A stretch of 64,000 bases of DNA from Peribacillus sp. Bi96 (lineage in GTDB: Bacteria > Bacillota > Bacilli > Bacillales > DSM-1321), in contig NZ_CAKKLV010000003.1 in assembly GCF_918698115.1 (NCBI RefSeq), positions 62,001 to 126,000 of the forward strand, given 5' to 3'. The notes under the pieces were generated by a model. That model was not told where the DNA came from. It made no database searches and saw only the letters and a list, made by a program, of their open reading frames with translations. Both the position numbers and the translations under genes were made by a program. This document shows, piece by piece, positions 43,045 to 51,690 of this stretch (within the stretch, counting starts at the first letter, position 1; each line of letters starts with the position of its first letter).

Positions 43045-44676
43045 TTATTTCCCCTTTTTATTAGTTTTTTCCGATGGAGCTGGAAGTAAAATGTGCTGCT
43101 CTTTCTGCACAAGCGACCTTCCTTTACCGGTTACAGTCTTTCCAATGGAAGCCAACAGCATGATAATGCCTAATATCAAAAGAATGGTGAATAAATCATG
43201 GTAAGCTCCTAGAAGCGCACCTTTTTGGCTATTCACAACCATCGAGTAATAGGCCATGCTTTTTGCCTCTGTCAGTGTCTGTCCATTATTGATGTAGCTG
43301 CGGACCAATTCGGCCATCTCCGAGTTAGTCTGGGGGTTCAATAGTGAAATTTCTCCTCGAACATCTTCATAGTGAATCGCATGCATTCGATAAGCGAACC
43401 ATCCTAGTACTGGTGCAGCAATTGCACCAATTAAATTTCTCATTGAATGTAGGGATGTCGACCTTAGCGTTGCCTTGTGAATGTCACCTGCTAATGCTGT
43501 TCCCAATGCACCTGATATTAGCACCATGCTTATGCCAACACCTATACAAGCCATCTGAACATTTATTGCCGTTAAAGAAGCCTGGGTTCCAATTGCTCTC
43601 CATTGAATACTGACAATTATTATGATGATGGATCCTACCATTCCCAGTCTCCCTGCACCCCATTTGTCATACAGCAGAGTACAGACAACACCTGACGCCA
43701 GGAAGCCCACAAAAAACCAAAAATAAAAATAAGTAAGGTATATGAATGGAGGATCAAGAATGTTACGCAAAAACCCATTCGCTCCTGCAATCGCAACGAT
43801 TAGAGCAATATGAGCGGATATAGCCATAATGGTTCCTGAAACCGTTTTTGCTGACCATAATGATCGGATTGGAATAAGCGGATCAACAGCATTAACTTCA
43901 ACCGCTATGAACAACACCCCCAATAGAAGCGCAATCACAAGAAATGGCCAAACCTGATTTGATGTAAAGCCGTTTTCTTGTAAATTATACAGCGGGAAAA
44001 TCAAGTCCATTATTAATAAAGTGAATAAAAGTATTCCCTTCATGTTAAGTTTCGCTCCTGAGTTTAACTCTGGCTTCTTTTTGGGTAAGATTCTGAACCC
44101 TATTACAAGGCAAATAAGGGATGAAAGAATATTTAACAAGAATATCCAACGCCACTCAGAAATACTCAAAGATAAGGATCCAAAAAATGCACCAACCGCG
44201 CTACAACCAAATAACCCACCTATCGCAAACAATAAAAACAGATTACGCACCTTGTTTGGGTAAGATCTTAAACTATGCGGAAGGATTGTCAAAAACAATA
44301 CTCCTGCACCTAAACCTTGGAGTGATCTGCCAATGGTGAGCGGAATGATCCCCCAGCTTAGAATATTGATGATCGTTCCACCAATGAATATGAAAATGAA
44401 AGTGAGATAAATTTTTCTTGTGCCATATTTCATGGGAAGGATACGGCCGAATGGGAGACCTAGCGAAAAAGCCAAATTTGAGCAAATGGATGGAAGTAAC
44501 ATAACTTGTGTACTTAAGTTAAGTCCATTTTGAATAACCATTTGATTCAAGATGTAGGAAAGACTTGTAAAGTATTGAGGCCCAAAAGAAAATAACGTTA
44601 ATATAGACATGAGCACATATTCCGGTAAAAGGGGTTTCTTTATTTCGCCAACCAATACATTATTTGGTGAATTCAT
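43045..44676 (-). CDS. MFS efflux pump, DHA2/EmrB type
   Basis: 543 residues with about 14 membrane helices. The motif-A loop reads FGRILPMKYGTRKIYL and helix 4 contains GRSLQGLGAGVLFL, as in EmrB-like drug antiporters. The C-terminal tail is basic and cytoplasmic. It is preceded by a MarR gene and followed by an EmrA-like partner with a 2-base gap. A strong GGAGG site precedes the ATG. Likely role: export of lipophilic toxins, induced through MarR (inference). Confidence 0.88.
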   Translation of the reverse strand: MNSPNNVLVGEIKKPLLPEYVLMSILTLFSFGPQYFTSLSYILNQMVIQNGLNLSTQVMLLPSICSNLAFSLGLPFGRILPMKYGTRKIYLTFIFIFIGGTIINILSWGIIPLTIGRSLQGLGAGVLFLTILPHSLRSYPNKVRNLFLLFAIGGLFGCSAVGAFFGSLSLSISEWRWIFLLNILSSLICLVIGFRILPKKKPELNSGAKLNMKGILLFTLLIMDLIFPLYNLQENGFTSNQVWPFLVIALLLGVLFIAVEVNAVDPLIPIRSLWSAKTVSGTIMAISAHIALIVAIAGANGFLRNILDPPFIYLTYFYFWFFVGFLASGVVCTLLYDKWGAGRLGMVGSIIIIIVSIQWRAIGTQASLTAINVQMACIGVGISMVLISGALGTALAGDIHKATLRSTSLHSMRNLIGAIAAPVLGWFAYRMHAIHYEDVRGEISLLNPQTNSEMAELVRSYINNGQTLTEAKSMAYYSMVVNSQKGALLGAYHDLFTILLILGIIMLLASIGKTVTGKGRSLVQKEQHILLPAPSEKTNKKGK

Positions 44677-44887
44677 ATAATTCCTCCTTTCTTTCTAAGC
44701 TAATTTTAAATGTGAAATTCCATTTATTAATCATGTTTAAAGAAAAAAGTCTTCACCATCCATTCATAATGATTAATAAAACATGTTACCTAATCAAACT
44801 TGCTATTTACAATTTGTATTATACAATATACATAAAAAATATAGCAATAAAAATATTACTCAAACAACCCTAAAACACGGTAAGATG

Positions 44888-44929
44888 AAAAAGCCTAATT
44901 CAAATAAAAACATTTGAATTAGGCTTTTT
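44888..44929. terminator. Terminator between marR and emrB-like genes
   Basis: A perfect 18-bp stem (AAAAAGCCTAATTCAAAT and complement) with a 6-base loop and A/T tails. It lies 65 bases downstream of the MarR gene on the minus strand and separates it from the pump operon. Confidence 0.85.
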
Positions 44930-44994
44930 CATGATGAGAATAATTAAAATATATAATAATTAATACTGTTTACTGCCCATCAAAATTCGGATTA

Positions 44995-45417
44995 TCATTG
45001 TTTCCAGTTCTTAATATCCCGATTCAAACGTGTTAAATTTTTCTGAAGAACGTTTAAATCTTCCTTTGACCAGTCTTTTAGGATATCTGATAATCTTTCG
45101 TGACGAGCCTTCTGAGCGTTATGTAATATTTCTTGCCCTTCATTGGTAATTTCAATTAAGCTGATTCGTCCGTTTTTCGGATCTGGATAGCGGCGAATGA
45201 ATTCCTTTGACTCCAAAGCGGCAACCTGGCGACTTGCGGTAGATACATTCAGTCTCAAATGGTCTGACAATACATTAATGCCTATTGGCCCATGTTTATC
45301 CAATTCACTAAGCAGTAAATACTCAGATCGATCTAGGTTGCCTATTCGACTACTAGGAGATGTTGTTAGACGTACAAGCAGGGCGATGTCATATTCAATT
45401 AACCGGATTGAGTCCAA
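44995..45417 (-). CDS. MarR-family regulator
   Basis: 140 residues from a TTG start with AAAGGAG at good distance. The winged helix is seen in GINVLSDHLRLNVSTASRQVAALESKEFIRRYPDPKNGRISLIEIT. It lies directly upstream of the EmrB/EmrA-like pump genes and is the likely repressor of that operon. An A/T-rich palindrome (TTATTT-GAA-AAATAA, 45441-45455) just upstream of its start could be its operator. Confidence 0.88.
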   Translation of the reverse strand: MDSIRLIEYDIALLVRLTTSPSSRIGNLDRSEYLLLSELDKHGPIGINVLSDHLRLNVSTASRQVAALESKEFIRRYPDPKNGRISLIEITNEGQEILHNAQKARHERLSDILKDWSKEDLNVLQKNLTRLNRDIKNWKQ

Positions 45418-45440
45418 ATCTATATCTCCTTTCTAGTAAT

Positions 45441-45455
45441 TTATTTGAAAAATAA
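45441..45455. promoter_or_regulatory. Palindrome upstream of marR, candidate operator
   Basis: TTATTT-GAA-AAATAA lies 24 bases upstream of the TTG start. MarR proteins bind such AT-rich palindromes, but base composition makes chance occurrence fairly likely. Confidence 0.3.
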
Positions 45456-45611
45456 TTAAGTTGAACGAGTGTAGCTGGTTCTTTATTTTCTTATTAAAAT
45501 GATCCACTACTCTTGTATGTGTATAAAAACAATATACATGATTTTCAATCTCTTACCAAGTTTTAAAGCTTTAATAAATCGTTATAAATCAATATATTGG
45601 ATAGGAGTTAA

Positions 45612-45758
45612 TCAGATATTTAATTGATAATTCCCCTGTATGTCTCCGACCTTCTGAAGCTTTGTGTGAAATTCTGTATTGTTAACTATGGTTATATGTA
45701 ACTCTTGCCCCTCCCGTGAATAAATCGGAATTTTTACGTCTATAGCATATTTAGTCAA
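45612..45758 (-). CDS. Possible 48-residue small protein
   Basis: An open frame from TTG 45758 reads MTKYAIDVKIPIYSREGQEL and ends GNYQLNI. It looks protein-like rather than random. AGGGAGG lies upstream, but inside the right arm of the activator gene's terminator, so translation would need read-through or a promoter within the hairpin region. It is not recognised and could be the end of a lost gene. The remaining gap bases show nothing else. Confidence 0.25.
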   Translation of the reverse strand: MTKYAIDVKIPIYSREGQELHITIVNNTEFHTKLQKVGDIQGNYQLNI

Positions 45759-45763
45759 AAAAA

Positions 45764-45811
45764 CTGCACCTCCCTTTGTTAGATGTTGTTCAACAAGGGA
45801 AGGTGCAGTTT
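45764..45811 (-). terminator. Terminator after sigma-54 activator gene
   Basis: Long stem AACTGCACCTTCCCTTGTT pairing with AACAAAGGGAGGTGCAGTT (one mismatch/bulge) with an 11-base loop and a T run on the minus strand, five bases after the stop codon. Confidence 0.85.
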
Positions 45812-45815
45812 ATAC

Positions 45816-47516
45816 TCACCTATTCTTTTCACTGACCTTTAAGCGATATTTTTTAAGTTTCCTTACAATTGTTGCCTGGCTCGAATCAAGGGCTTCTGCG
45901 ATTTCATATGTAGTTTGGTAGGTTTCCGCTGCTTTCGTCAAGATTTCCTTTTCTGCTTTTTCCACCGCTTCTTTTAGAGTTAGGGGTGAATGATAGTTCG
46001 ACTGATTCAGCTTATCCGGTCGATATTCTTCGGGCAGATCGTTGATCGATAATAATTGATTATCCGTTAGCACGACGAGCCTTTCCACAATATTAATCAA
46101 TTCACGGACATTTCCTGGCCAATCATGTTGAAAAAAGTATTCTTTCAGTCTCGAATCAATTTCTTTTGAAAATTTATATTGTTCGTTTGCTTTCCTTAAA
46201 AATAAGTCAGTCAATGCTAAGATATCTTCTCTTCTTTCCCTTAGTGGAGGAATTGTAATAGGAATGACATTCAGCCTATAAAAGAGGTCTTCACGAAAAT
46301 CACCGGATTTGACCATTTCCGATAAATTGCGGTTTGTGGCTGCTATTATGCGTACATCGATTTTCTTTGGTTTCGTTCCTCCGATTCTTTGAATCTCCCT
46401 TTCCTGAAGGGCCCGAAGTAGCTTTACTTGCAGTTGCAGGGGAAGCTCACCAACTTCATCCAAGAATAAGATCCCACTCTCTGCCAGCTCAAACATCCCT
46501 GGTTTACCTTTTTGATTGGCGCCGGTAAAAGCTCCTCCTTCGTATCCAAAGAGCTCGGATTCCAATAAATCCGCCGGAATGGCCCCACAATTGATTTTAA
46601 TGAAATCTCCTTTTTTAGATCGGATGCTCCGATTATAAATATTTCGTGCAAGCACATCTTTTCCAACGCCCGTTTCTCCTAGAATGAGTACAGTCGCATC
46701 AATATCCGAAATTCTTTCAGCAATCTCATAAATCGATTTCATTTTATCACTGACAAAGACGACTCCATCCTTACTTGTTATCTTCCGCAGTTTTTCAATT
46801 TCCTGCTTGTATTGATTATTCAATTCATTCACTTTCGTCAACTCATGCATCAGTTCATTTAAATCAGATAAATCCCTTATATTCGTAACGACTTGTTCTA
46901 TTTCCCCTTTTTCATTAAAAACGGGACTACCGGTTATCAATGTTTCTTTTCCAGCAAAATTATCCTGTACGACAGATACCGTTCTTCTCAGCTTTACTAC
47001 CTTATGCGTCACCGAGGCATTCAAGATGCCACGTTTAATTAGTTGGTCCACCGACTTACCTATATAATACTCCTTTGGAATGCCAGTGATCCGTTCAATT
47101 GCTGAATTCGTATACAGAGTAATCCCTTGTTGATCGGTGATATATATCCCATCATAGGAATTTTCGATAATGGCATCGAGAGCGCGATTCAGTTTTTCCG
47201 AATCATGAGCATCACTCAATAAATCATCCAAAAACTGTGTTTCCCTGCCTATATAAAGAATATTGTCATTATCGATTTGTTTCATTAATAAAAATAAATA
47301 CCGTTTGTCACGCAGTCTTGCAGCTGCAAGTCTTTTATTATCGAGAAATTGCCACTCATCAAATAGTTCGGTTAATGCTGCAGTTCCATTGTGATTCACC
47401 ATTGGATGGAAGTACCTGCCCCAATCCTTGATCCGGTCTTGAGAATCCACGACTAGTGCAGGAAAGGTCATTCCTTTGAGCAAATTAATCCGAGAATCCT
47501 GTTTTACTTGATTCAT
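45816..47516 (-). CDS. PAS-domain sigma-54 activator
   Basis: 566 residues. An N-terminal sensing part (about 1-115), a PAS domain (about 118-225, AIIENSYDGIYITDQQG...), a short coiled coil, then an AAA+ domain with Walker A GETGVGKDVLARNIY, the sigma-54 contact loop GAFTGA and Walker B ILFLDEVGELPL. A Fis-type helix-turn-helix ends the protein (AEALDSSQATIVRKLKKYRLKV). It therefore activates SigL promoters in response to a ligand or redox/energy state. The adjacent operon at 47647-53292 has a consensus sigma-54 promoter and is the obvious target. Confidence 0.93.
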   Translation of the reverse strand: MNQVKQDSRINLLKGMTFPALVVDSQDRIKDWGRYFHPMVNHNGTAALTELFDEWQFLDNKRLAAARLRDKRYLFLLMKQIDNDNILYIGRETQFLDDLLSDAHDSEKLNRALDAIIENSYDGIYITDQQGITLYTNSAIERITGIPKEYYIGKSVDQLIKRGILNASVTHKVVKLRRTVSVVQDNFAGKETLITGSPVFNEKGEIEQVVTNIRDLSDLNELMHELTKVNELNNQYKQEIEKLRKITSKDGVVFVSDKMKSIYEIAERISDIDATVLILGETGVGKDVLARNIYNRSIRSKKGDFIKINCGAIPADLLESELFGYEGGAFTGANQKGKPGMFELAESGILFLDEVGELPLQLQVKLLRALQEREIQRIGGTKPKKIDVRIIAATNRNLSEMVKSGDFREDLFYRLNVIPITIPPLRERREDILALTDLFLRKANEQYKFSKEIDSRLKEYFFQHDWPGNVRELINIVERLVVLTDNQLLSINDLPEEYRPDKLNQSNYHSPLTLKEAVEKAEKEILTKAAETYQTTYEIAEALDSSQATIVRKLKKYRLKVSEKNR

Positions 47517-47609
47517 TACTAGTTCACCGCCGCAAAAAGAATTCTTTTTAAGTACAATTCTGGAAAAATTACGAATCTCCTTTAAAATTGTCGAATTTTA
47601 CTCCTAAAA

Positions 47610-47643
47610 AAAGTAGTGATGAAATTAATTTCATCACTACTTT
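47610..47643 (-). terminator. Terminator after the beta-oxidation operon
   Basis: A perfect 34-base palindrome (left arm AAAGTAGTGATGAAATT) with no extra loop, flanked by A and T runs, three bases beyond the last gene. It shows that the activator gene downstream is a separate unit. Confidence 0.85.
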
Positions 47644-47646
47644 CCT

Positions 47647-48048
47647 TCAGAAGACCTTAAAAATAACCTCTCCACTGATCGCTTCCTTCCCTGACTGATT
47701 AGTGGCTGCAACTTTGAAAAAATACCTATCTTCTTTTTTTTCTATTAAATCCGCTTGAAGGGTTATCACATCATTCAATAAAACCATACCTTTGAAACGA
47801 ATCTTGTATTCTTCGATAAATCCGATTTCATAAAGATTACTGAAAAGCTTTGCAAGGTTTCCCATCGTCCACATACCATGTGCAATGATTCCGGGAAGAC
47901 CTGCATTTTCCGCTTCCTCATCAATCGTATGAATCGGATTGAAATCCCCAGATGCACCAGCATACTTAATGAGATCCAACCGAGATACAGGATCCAGCAC
48001 AATAGAGTGTAACGAGTCACCAATATGCAGTTCGGTTAATGTCGTCAC
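47647..48048 (-). CDS. MaoC-type enoyl-CoA hydratase subunit
   Basis: 133 residues with the hot-dog fold hydratase-2 motif: YAGASGDFNPIHTIDEEA carries the catalytic Asp and His, followed by GIIAHGMWTMG. Such proteins hydrate 2-enoyl-CoA. Start is GTG overlapping the stop of the partner gene (GTGA), so synthesis is coupled. The partner at 48045 is an N-terminal-type MaoC domain, suggesting a heteromeric hydratase like those of steroid side-chain degradation (inference). Confidence 0.88.
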   Translation of the reverse strand: MTTLTELHIGDSLHSIVLDPVSRLDLIKYAGASGDFNPIHTIDEEAENAGLPGIIAHGMWTMGNLAKLFSNLYEIGFIEEYKIRFKGMVLLNDVITLQADLIEKKEDRYFFKVAATNQSGKEAISGEVIFKVF

Positions 48049-48497
48049 TTACTCATCACCATCCTTCTGATCGTTTCATTGATAATGACAAGCTGTTCAG
48101 CTGTAAAAACAATTTCCCCTTTTGCATCGGTGCCATAATTTTTAAAGGCGAGAAATCCCATTTCCCCTTGTTTTCCTTTTTTCTCATAGTAATCCTTCAC
48201 TTCCGTGTAACAGGTGATTTCTTCCCCAACCTTAAGCGGCCTGTTGTAGCGGTAAATCTGCTCGCCATGGATCAACCCTTTGCTCGGAAGGTTCAAGCTT
48301 TCAATTGTTCCAAAATCAAAGACCCTGGGGAAAGTAGGCGGTGCAATATTCGTTCCATATCTTGATTGCCTTCCTATTTCTTCATCGATGAAAATCGGGT
48401 GGGGATCACCAATTGATAATGCAAATTTTTTAACGGCACCCCGTTCAACTATATTTATAACAGGTTTGGATCGTTTTCCAATACTTTCGTTGAACAT
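48045..48497 (-). CDS. MaoC N-terminal-type (FAS1-like) dehydratase subunit
   Basis: 150 residues of the MaoC_dehydrat_N group: FALSIGDPHPIFIDEEIGRQSRYG and GLIHGEQIYRYNRPLKVGE are typical. The catalytic His position differs from the partner, as expected for the substrate-binding half of a heterodimer. A good AAAGGAAAGGCGGG site precedes the ATG. It lies 17 bases after the SDR gene. Confidence 0.85.
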   Translation of the reverse strand: MFNESIGKRSKPVINIVERGAVKKFALSIGDPHPIFIDEEIGRQSRYGTNIAPPTFPRVFDFGTIESLNLPSKGLIHGEQIYRYNRPLKVGEEITCYTEVKDYYEKKGKQGEMGFLAFKNYGTDAKGEIVFTAEQLVIINETIRRMVMSK

Positions 48498-48514
48498 AAA
48501 ATCCCGCCTTTCCT

Positions 48515-49279
48515 TTAATTTTTTGGACCGCCCGCAACATATAGAACCTGCCCACTAATGAATGAGGATGCTTCATCGGCAAAGAATGCAACAGCATGAG
48601 CAATATCACTTGGCAAACCGCTTCTAGCAACAGGAATACTGTTCGCCCTATCCTGGATGAATTGCTCAAAACCCACTCCCACCCGTCTGGCTGTTTCTTT
48701 CGTCATTTCGGTTTCGATAAAGCCAGGTGCAACCGAATTCGCTGTTATCCCAAATTTACCGAGTTCGATCGCAAGCGTTTTTGTTAACCCCTGAAGCCCA
48801 GCTTTTGCGGCTGAATAATTAGCCTGTCCGCGGTTCCCGAGGGCTGAGGTGGAAGATATATTGATGATCCTTCCATATTTATTTGCAACCATATGCTTCT
48901 GGGCGGCACGTACTGCATTGAAGGTACCTTTTAAATGTACATCCATCACCGTTTGCCAATCTGCATCGGTCATTTTAAAAAGTAGATTATCTCTGATGAC
49001 CCCTGCATTATTCACCAAAATATCAAGAGAACCGAATGTGTCAGCTATTTCCTTTATGGACGCTTCGACTTCTTCGGATTCCACCACATTGGCCACCTTT
49101 GTGAAAATGGCATACCCCTTATCCCTTAATTCATTTCCTGTTGATGTCAAGACCTCTTCATTAATATCGATAATGGCCACCTTTGCGCCTTCACTTGCAA
49201 ATAACTCGACAATCGCCCTGCCAATCCCTCTGCTTCCACCTGTAACTAATGCGGTTTTACCTGAAAATCTCCCTGTCAT
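48515..49279 (-). CDS. SDR 3-hydroxyacyl/3-oxoacyl reductase (FabG-like)
   Basis: 254 residues from the ATG at 49279, 8 bases after AGGAGG; an ATG two codons earlier is too close. Motifs are complete: TGGSRGIGRAI, NNAGVIRD, Ser in ISSTSALG and YSAAK. It probably oxidises a 3-hydroxyacyl-CoA to the 3-oxo form in the third step of the pathway. Contrast the SDR at 4043, which lacks YxxxK. Confidence 0.9.
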   Translation of the reverse strand: MTGRFSGKTALVTGGSRGIGRAIVELFASEGAKVAIIDINEEVLTSTGNELRDKGYAIFTKVANVVESEEVEASIKEIADTFGSLDILVNNAGVIRDNLLFKMTDADWQTVMDVHLKGTFNAVRAAQKHMVANKYGRIINISSTSALGNRGQANYSAAKAGLQGLTKTLAIELGKFGITANSVAPGFIETEMTKETARRVGVGFEQFIQDRANSIPVARSGLPSDIAHAVAFFADEASSFISGQVLYVAGGPKN

Positions 49280-49299
49280 ACTCATTTCCTCCTAATCTA

Positions 49300-50475
49300 T
49301 TATAAGAATTGTCCTAATTTAACATGTCCCTTAATTAAATTTCTGGAAATGATCATCCGCTGTATTTCATCTGTTCCATCATAGATCCTCCAAAGCCTTG
49401 CCTCACGGTACCAACGCTCGATAGGAAGTTCTTTCGTATAACCCATGCCACCGTGTATCTGCAATACGCGATCAACGACACGATTCCCCATATTCGCTCC
49501 ATACAGTTTGGCCATCGAAGCTAAATGGCGATTATCTTCTCCATTATCAAGGGTGTATGCCGCATTCAACACAAGCCACCTCGCCGCTTCGATCTCTACA
49601 GCCGAATCAGCAATTTGCCATTGAATAGCCTGACGCTCAGCAATCGGCTTACCGAATGTAACTCGTTCTTTCGCATAGTCTATAGCCATTTGAAGCAATC
49701 TTTCTGCAGAACCGACAGCGCGCGCGCCCACGATCCATCTTGCAAATCCAATCCATTCCAAACCTAGTTTATAACCACCATCTATCTCTCCTAATATGTT
49801 CTCTTCAGGTACCCTTACATTATCGAAAACTAAACCGGCAGGTCCCCATTCTCCCATTGTGTTGATATACTCGGATCTCCAACCCATGTCACGGTCTACA
49901 ATGAAACAGGTTACCCCTTCCGTGCCTGTTGCCTGATGACGTTCCTTGTCGGTAACGGCGATGACCATGACGAAATCGGCATCATTACCACCCGTAATGA
50001 ACGTTTTTTCTCCATTAAGCACCCATTCGTTACCTTCCTTTACGGCTGTCATTTTAATATTACGTGTATCGGAACCTGCCCCCGGCTCCGTCATCGCAAA
50101 ACATGACTTTTTCTCCCCGTTAATGGTTGGAATCAGATACTTCTTTTTCTGTTCCTCATTTCCATAATATAGAATATTATCCGCTGAACCGCCAAAACTG
50201 AAAGGTACAAACGTTTTTGATACTTCCATCAAGACAATGGCCATCATAAGCTGGCCTAAGTCTGCCCCGCCAAATTCTTCCGGTGTATTGATGCCCCAAA
50301 AACCCGCCTTTTTTGCTTTTTCCTGTAATTCTTTTAATGTCCCCTCTGGTAAACTAGGTTTTCCTGCCATTTCATTTCGAAGTACTTCATTTTCCAAGGG
50401 TATCAATTCGTTTTCAACGAACTTGCGTATTGTTTTTTGCACCATTTTTTGTTCATCCGATAGTCTTAAATCCAT
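49300..50475 (-). CDS. Acyl-CoA dehydrogenase (second subunit or isozyme)
   Basis: 391 residues from ATG 50475 with GGAGGGG upstream. FAD-dependent acyl-CoA dehydrogenase fold: CFAMTEPGAGSDTRNI, the ITGG segment, and the C-terminal QIHGGMGYTKELPIERWYREARLWRIYDGTDEIQ. At the usual base position the sequence is YDGT rather than YEGT (Asp for Glu). It may be a less standard dehydrogenase or the partner subunit of the enzyme at 50502. Confidence 0.88.
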   Translation of the reverse strand: MDLRLSDEQKMVQKTIRKFVENELIPLENEVLRNEMAGKPSLPEGTLKELQEKAKKAGFWGINTPEEFGGADLGQLMMAIVLMEVSKTFVPFSFGGSADNILYYGNEEQKKKYLIPTINGEKKSCFAMTEPGAGSDTRNIKMTAVKEGNEWVLNGEKTFITGGNDADFVMVIAVTDKERHQATGTEGVTCFIVDRDMGWRSEYINTMGEWGPAGLVFDNVRVPEENILGEIDGGYKLGLEWIGFARWIVGARAVGSAERLLQMAIDYAKERVTFGKPIAERQAIQWQIADSAVEIEAARWLVLNAAYTLDNGEDNRHLASMAKLYGANMGNRVVDRVLQIHGGMGYTKELPIERWYREARLWRIYDGTDEIQRMIISRNLIKGHVKLGQFL

Positions 50476-50501
50476 TATAACCCCTCCACTTTCCAATTAG
50501 A

Positions 50502-51653
50502 CTAGTTTTGATATTTTCTCTTCAATTGTCCAGTAATGATATTTTTCTGGATTTCGGATGTACCTTCATATATTCTAGTGATTCGGGCGTCCCGGTAGAA
50601 ACGTTCAACTGGATAATCCTTCATGTATCCCAGTCCGCCATGAATTTGAACGGCCTTATCAGCGACACGATTATAAACTTCTGAACCGTACAATTTCAGC
50701 ATTGCCGCTTCTTTAATGATTTTTTCTTTTTGATCGACCATCCAAGCGACTCGGTATGTGAATGAGCGGAGTGCCTCTATCTCCATGGCCATCTCTGCAA
50801 TCATATGTGATACAGCTTGATGATCAATGATCGGAACATCAAATTGCTCACGCTCAGTAGCATATTTAGTCGATAGATCTAGCAGGTATTGACAGGACCC
50901 CAAATTTCTTGCAGCAAGACCTGCTCGGCCATTTGCAAGGATTTTCAAGGCATTTACATACCCTTGCCCAACGTCCCCCAGTACATTTTCAGCCGGAACC
51001 TCGCAATCTTCAAAAACCAATTCGGCCGAATGTGAACCTCGAAGTCCCATCTTCCTTTCAAAGCTACCCACTCTAAAACCCGGAAAATCCTTTTCTACTA
51101 TGAATGAGGTGATTCCTTTTGCGCCTTTATCTTTGTCTGTTACGGCCATAACTGTAAAAATATCTGCTACATCTGCATTCGTTATATAATGCTTAGTCCC
51201 ATTCAGGATATACTTATCGCCGCTTTTGACTGCCGTCATTTTGAGATTCGTCGCATGGGATCCAGCTGCTGGCTCAGTTAAAGCAAAAGCGCCAATTTTA
51301 TTACCGCTTGCCATATCTGGCAAGTATTTTTCCTTTTGCATTTCATTGCCCATTTCGACGATCCCAACCGTCCCAATACCTGTATGGGCACCGATCAGAG
51401 TGGTATATCCATTATGTGTTTTGCCGATTTCCTCATACAAAGCACATTTCCCTACCATACCGATGCCGAGTCCACCATACTTTTCCGGGATACTAAGTCC
51501 GAATAACCCGATATCCTTCGATAAATTTATGATGGATTCTGGAATATGGTCTTCATCCTCTATCTGCATGGAAAATGGATCGATTTGCTCTTCGATAAAC
51601 TGGCGTATATTTTCTTTTAAAAGCAGGATGTCTTCATCTAAGCGAAAGTCCAT
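50502..51653 (-). CDS. Acyl-CoA dehydrogenase
   Basis: 383 residues from ATG 51653, seven bases after GGGG; an ATG two codons earlier is too close. It shows GAFALTEPAAGSHATN, YITNADVAD, QIHGGLGYMKDYPVERFYRDARITRIYEGTSEIQ with the catalytic Glu in YEGT, and a C-terminus QLKRKYQN. It introduces the 2,3-double bond in an acyl-CoA, passing electrons to ETF. No etfAB genes are in the window. Confidence 0.92.
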   Translation of the reverse strand: MDFRLDEDILLLKENIRQFIEEQIDPFSMQIEDEDHIPESIINLSKDIGLFGLSIPEKYGGLGIGMVGKCALYEEIGKTHNGYTTLIGAHTGIGTVGIVEMGNEMQKEKYLPDMASGNKIGAFALTEPAAGSHATNLKMTAVKSGDKYILNGTKHYITNADVADIFTVMAVTDKDKGAKGITSFIVEKDFPGFRVGSFERKMGLRGSHSAELVFEDCEVPAENVLGDVGQGYVNALKILANGRAGLAARNLGSCQYLLDLSTKYATEREQFDVPIIDHQAVSHMIAEMAMEIEALRSFTYRVAWMVDQKEKIIKEAAMLKLYGSEVYNRVADKAVQIHGGLGYMKDYPVERFYRDARITRIYEGTSEIQKNIITGQLKRKYQN

Positions 51654-51690
51654 TTGCATTCCCCTTTATACGATTTGATTGTTAGCGTTT

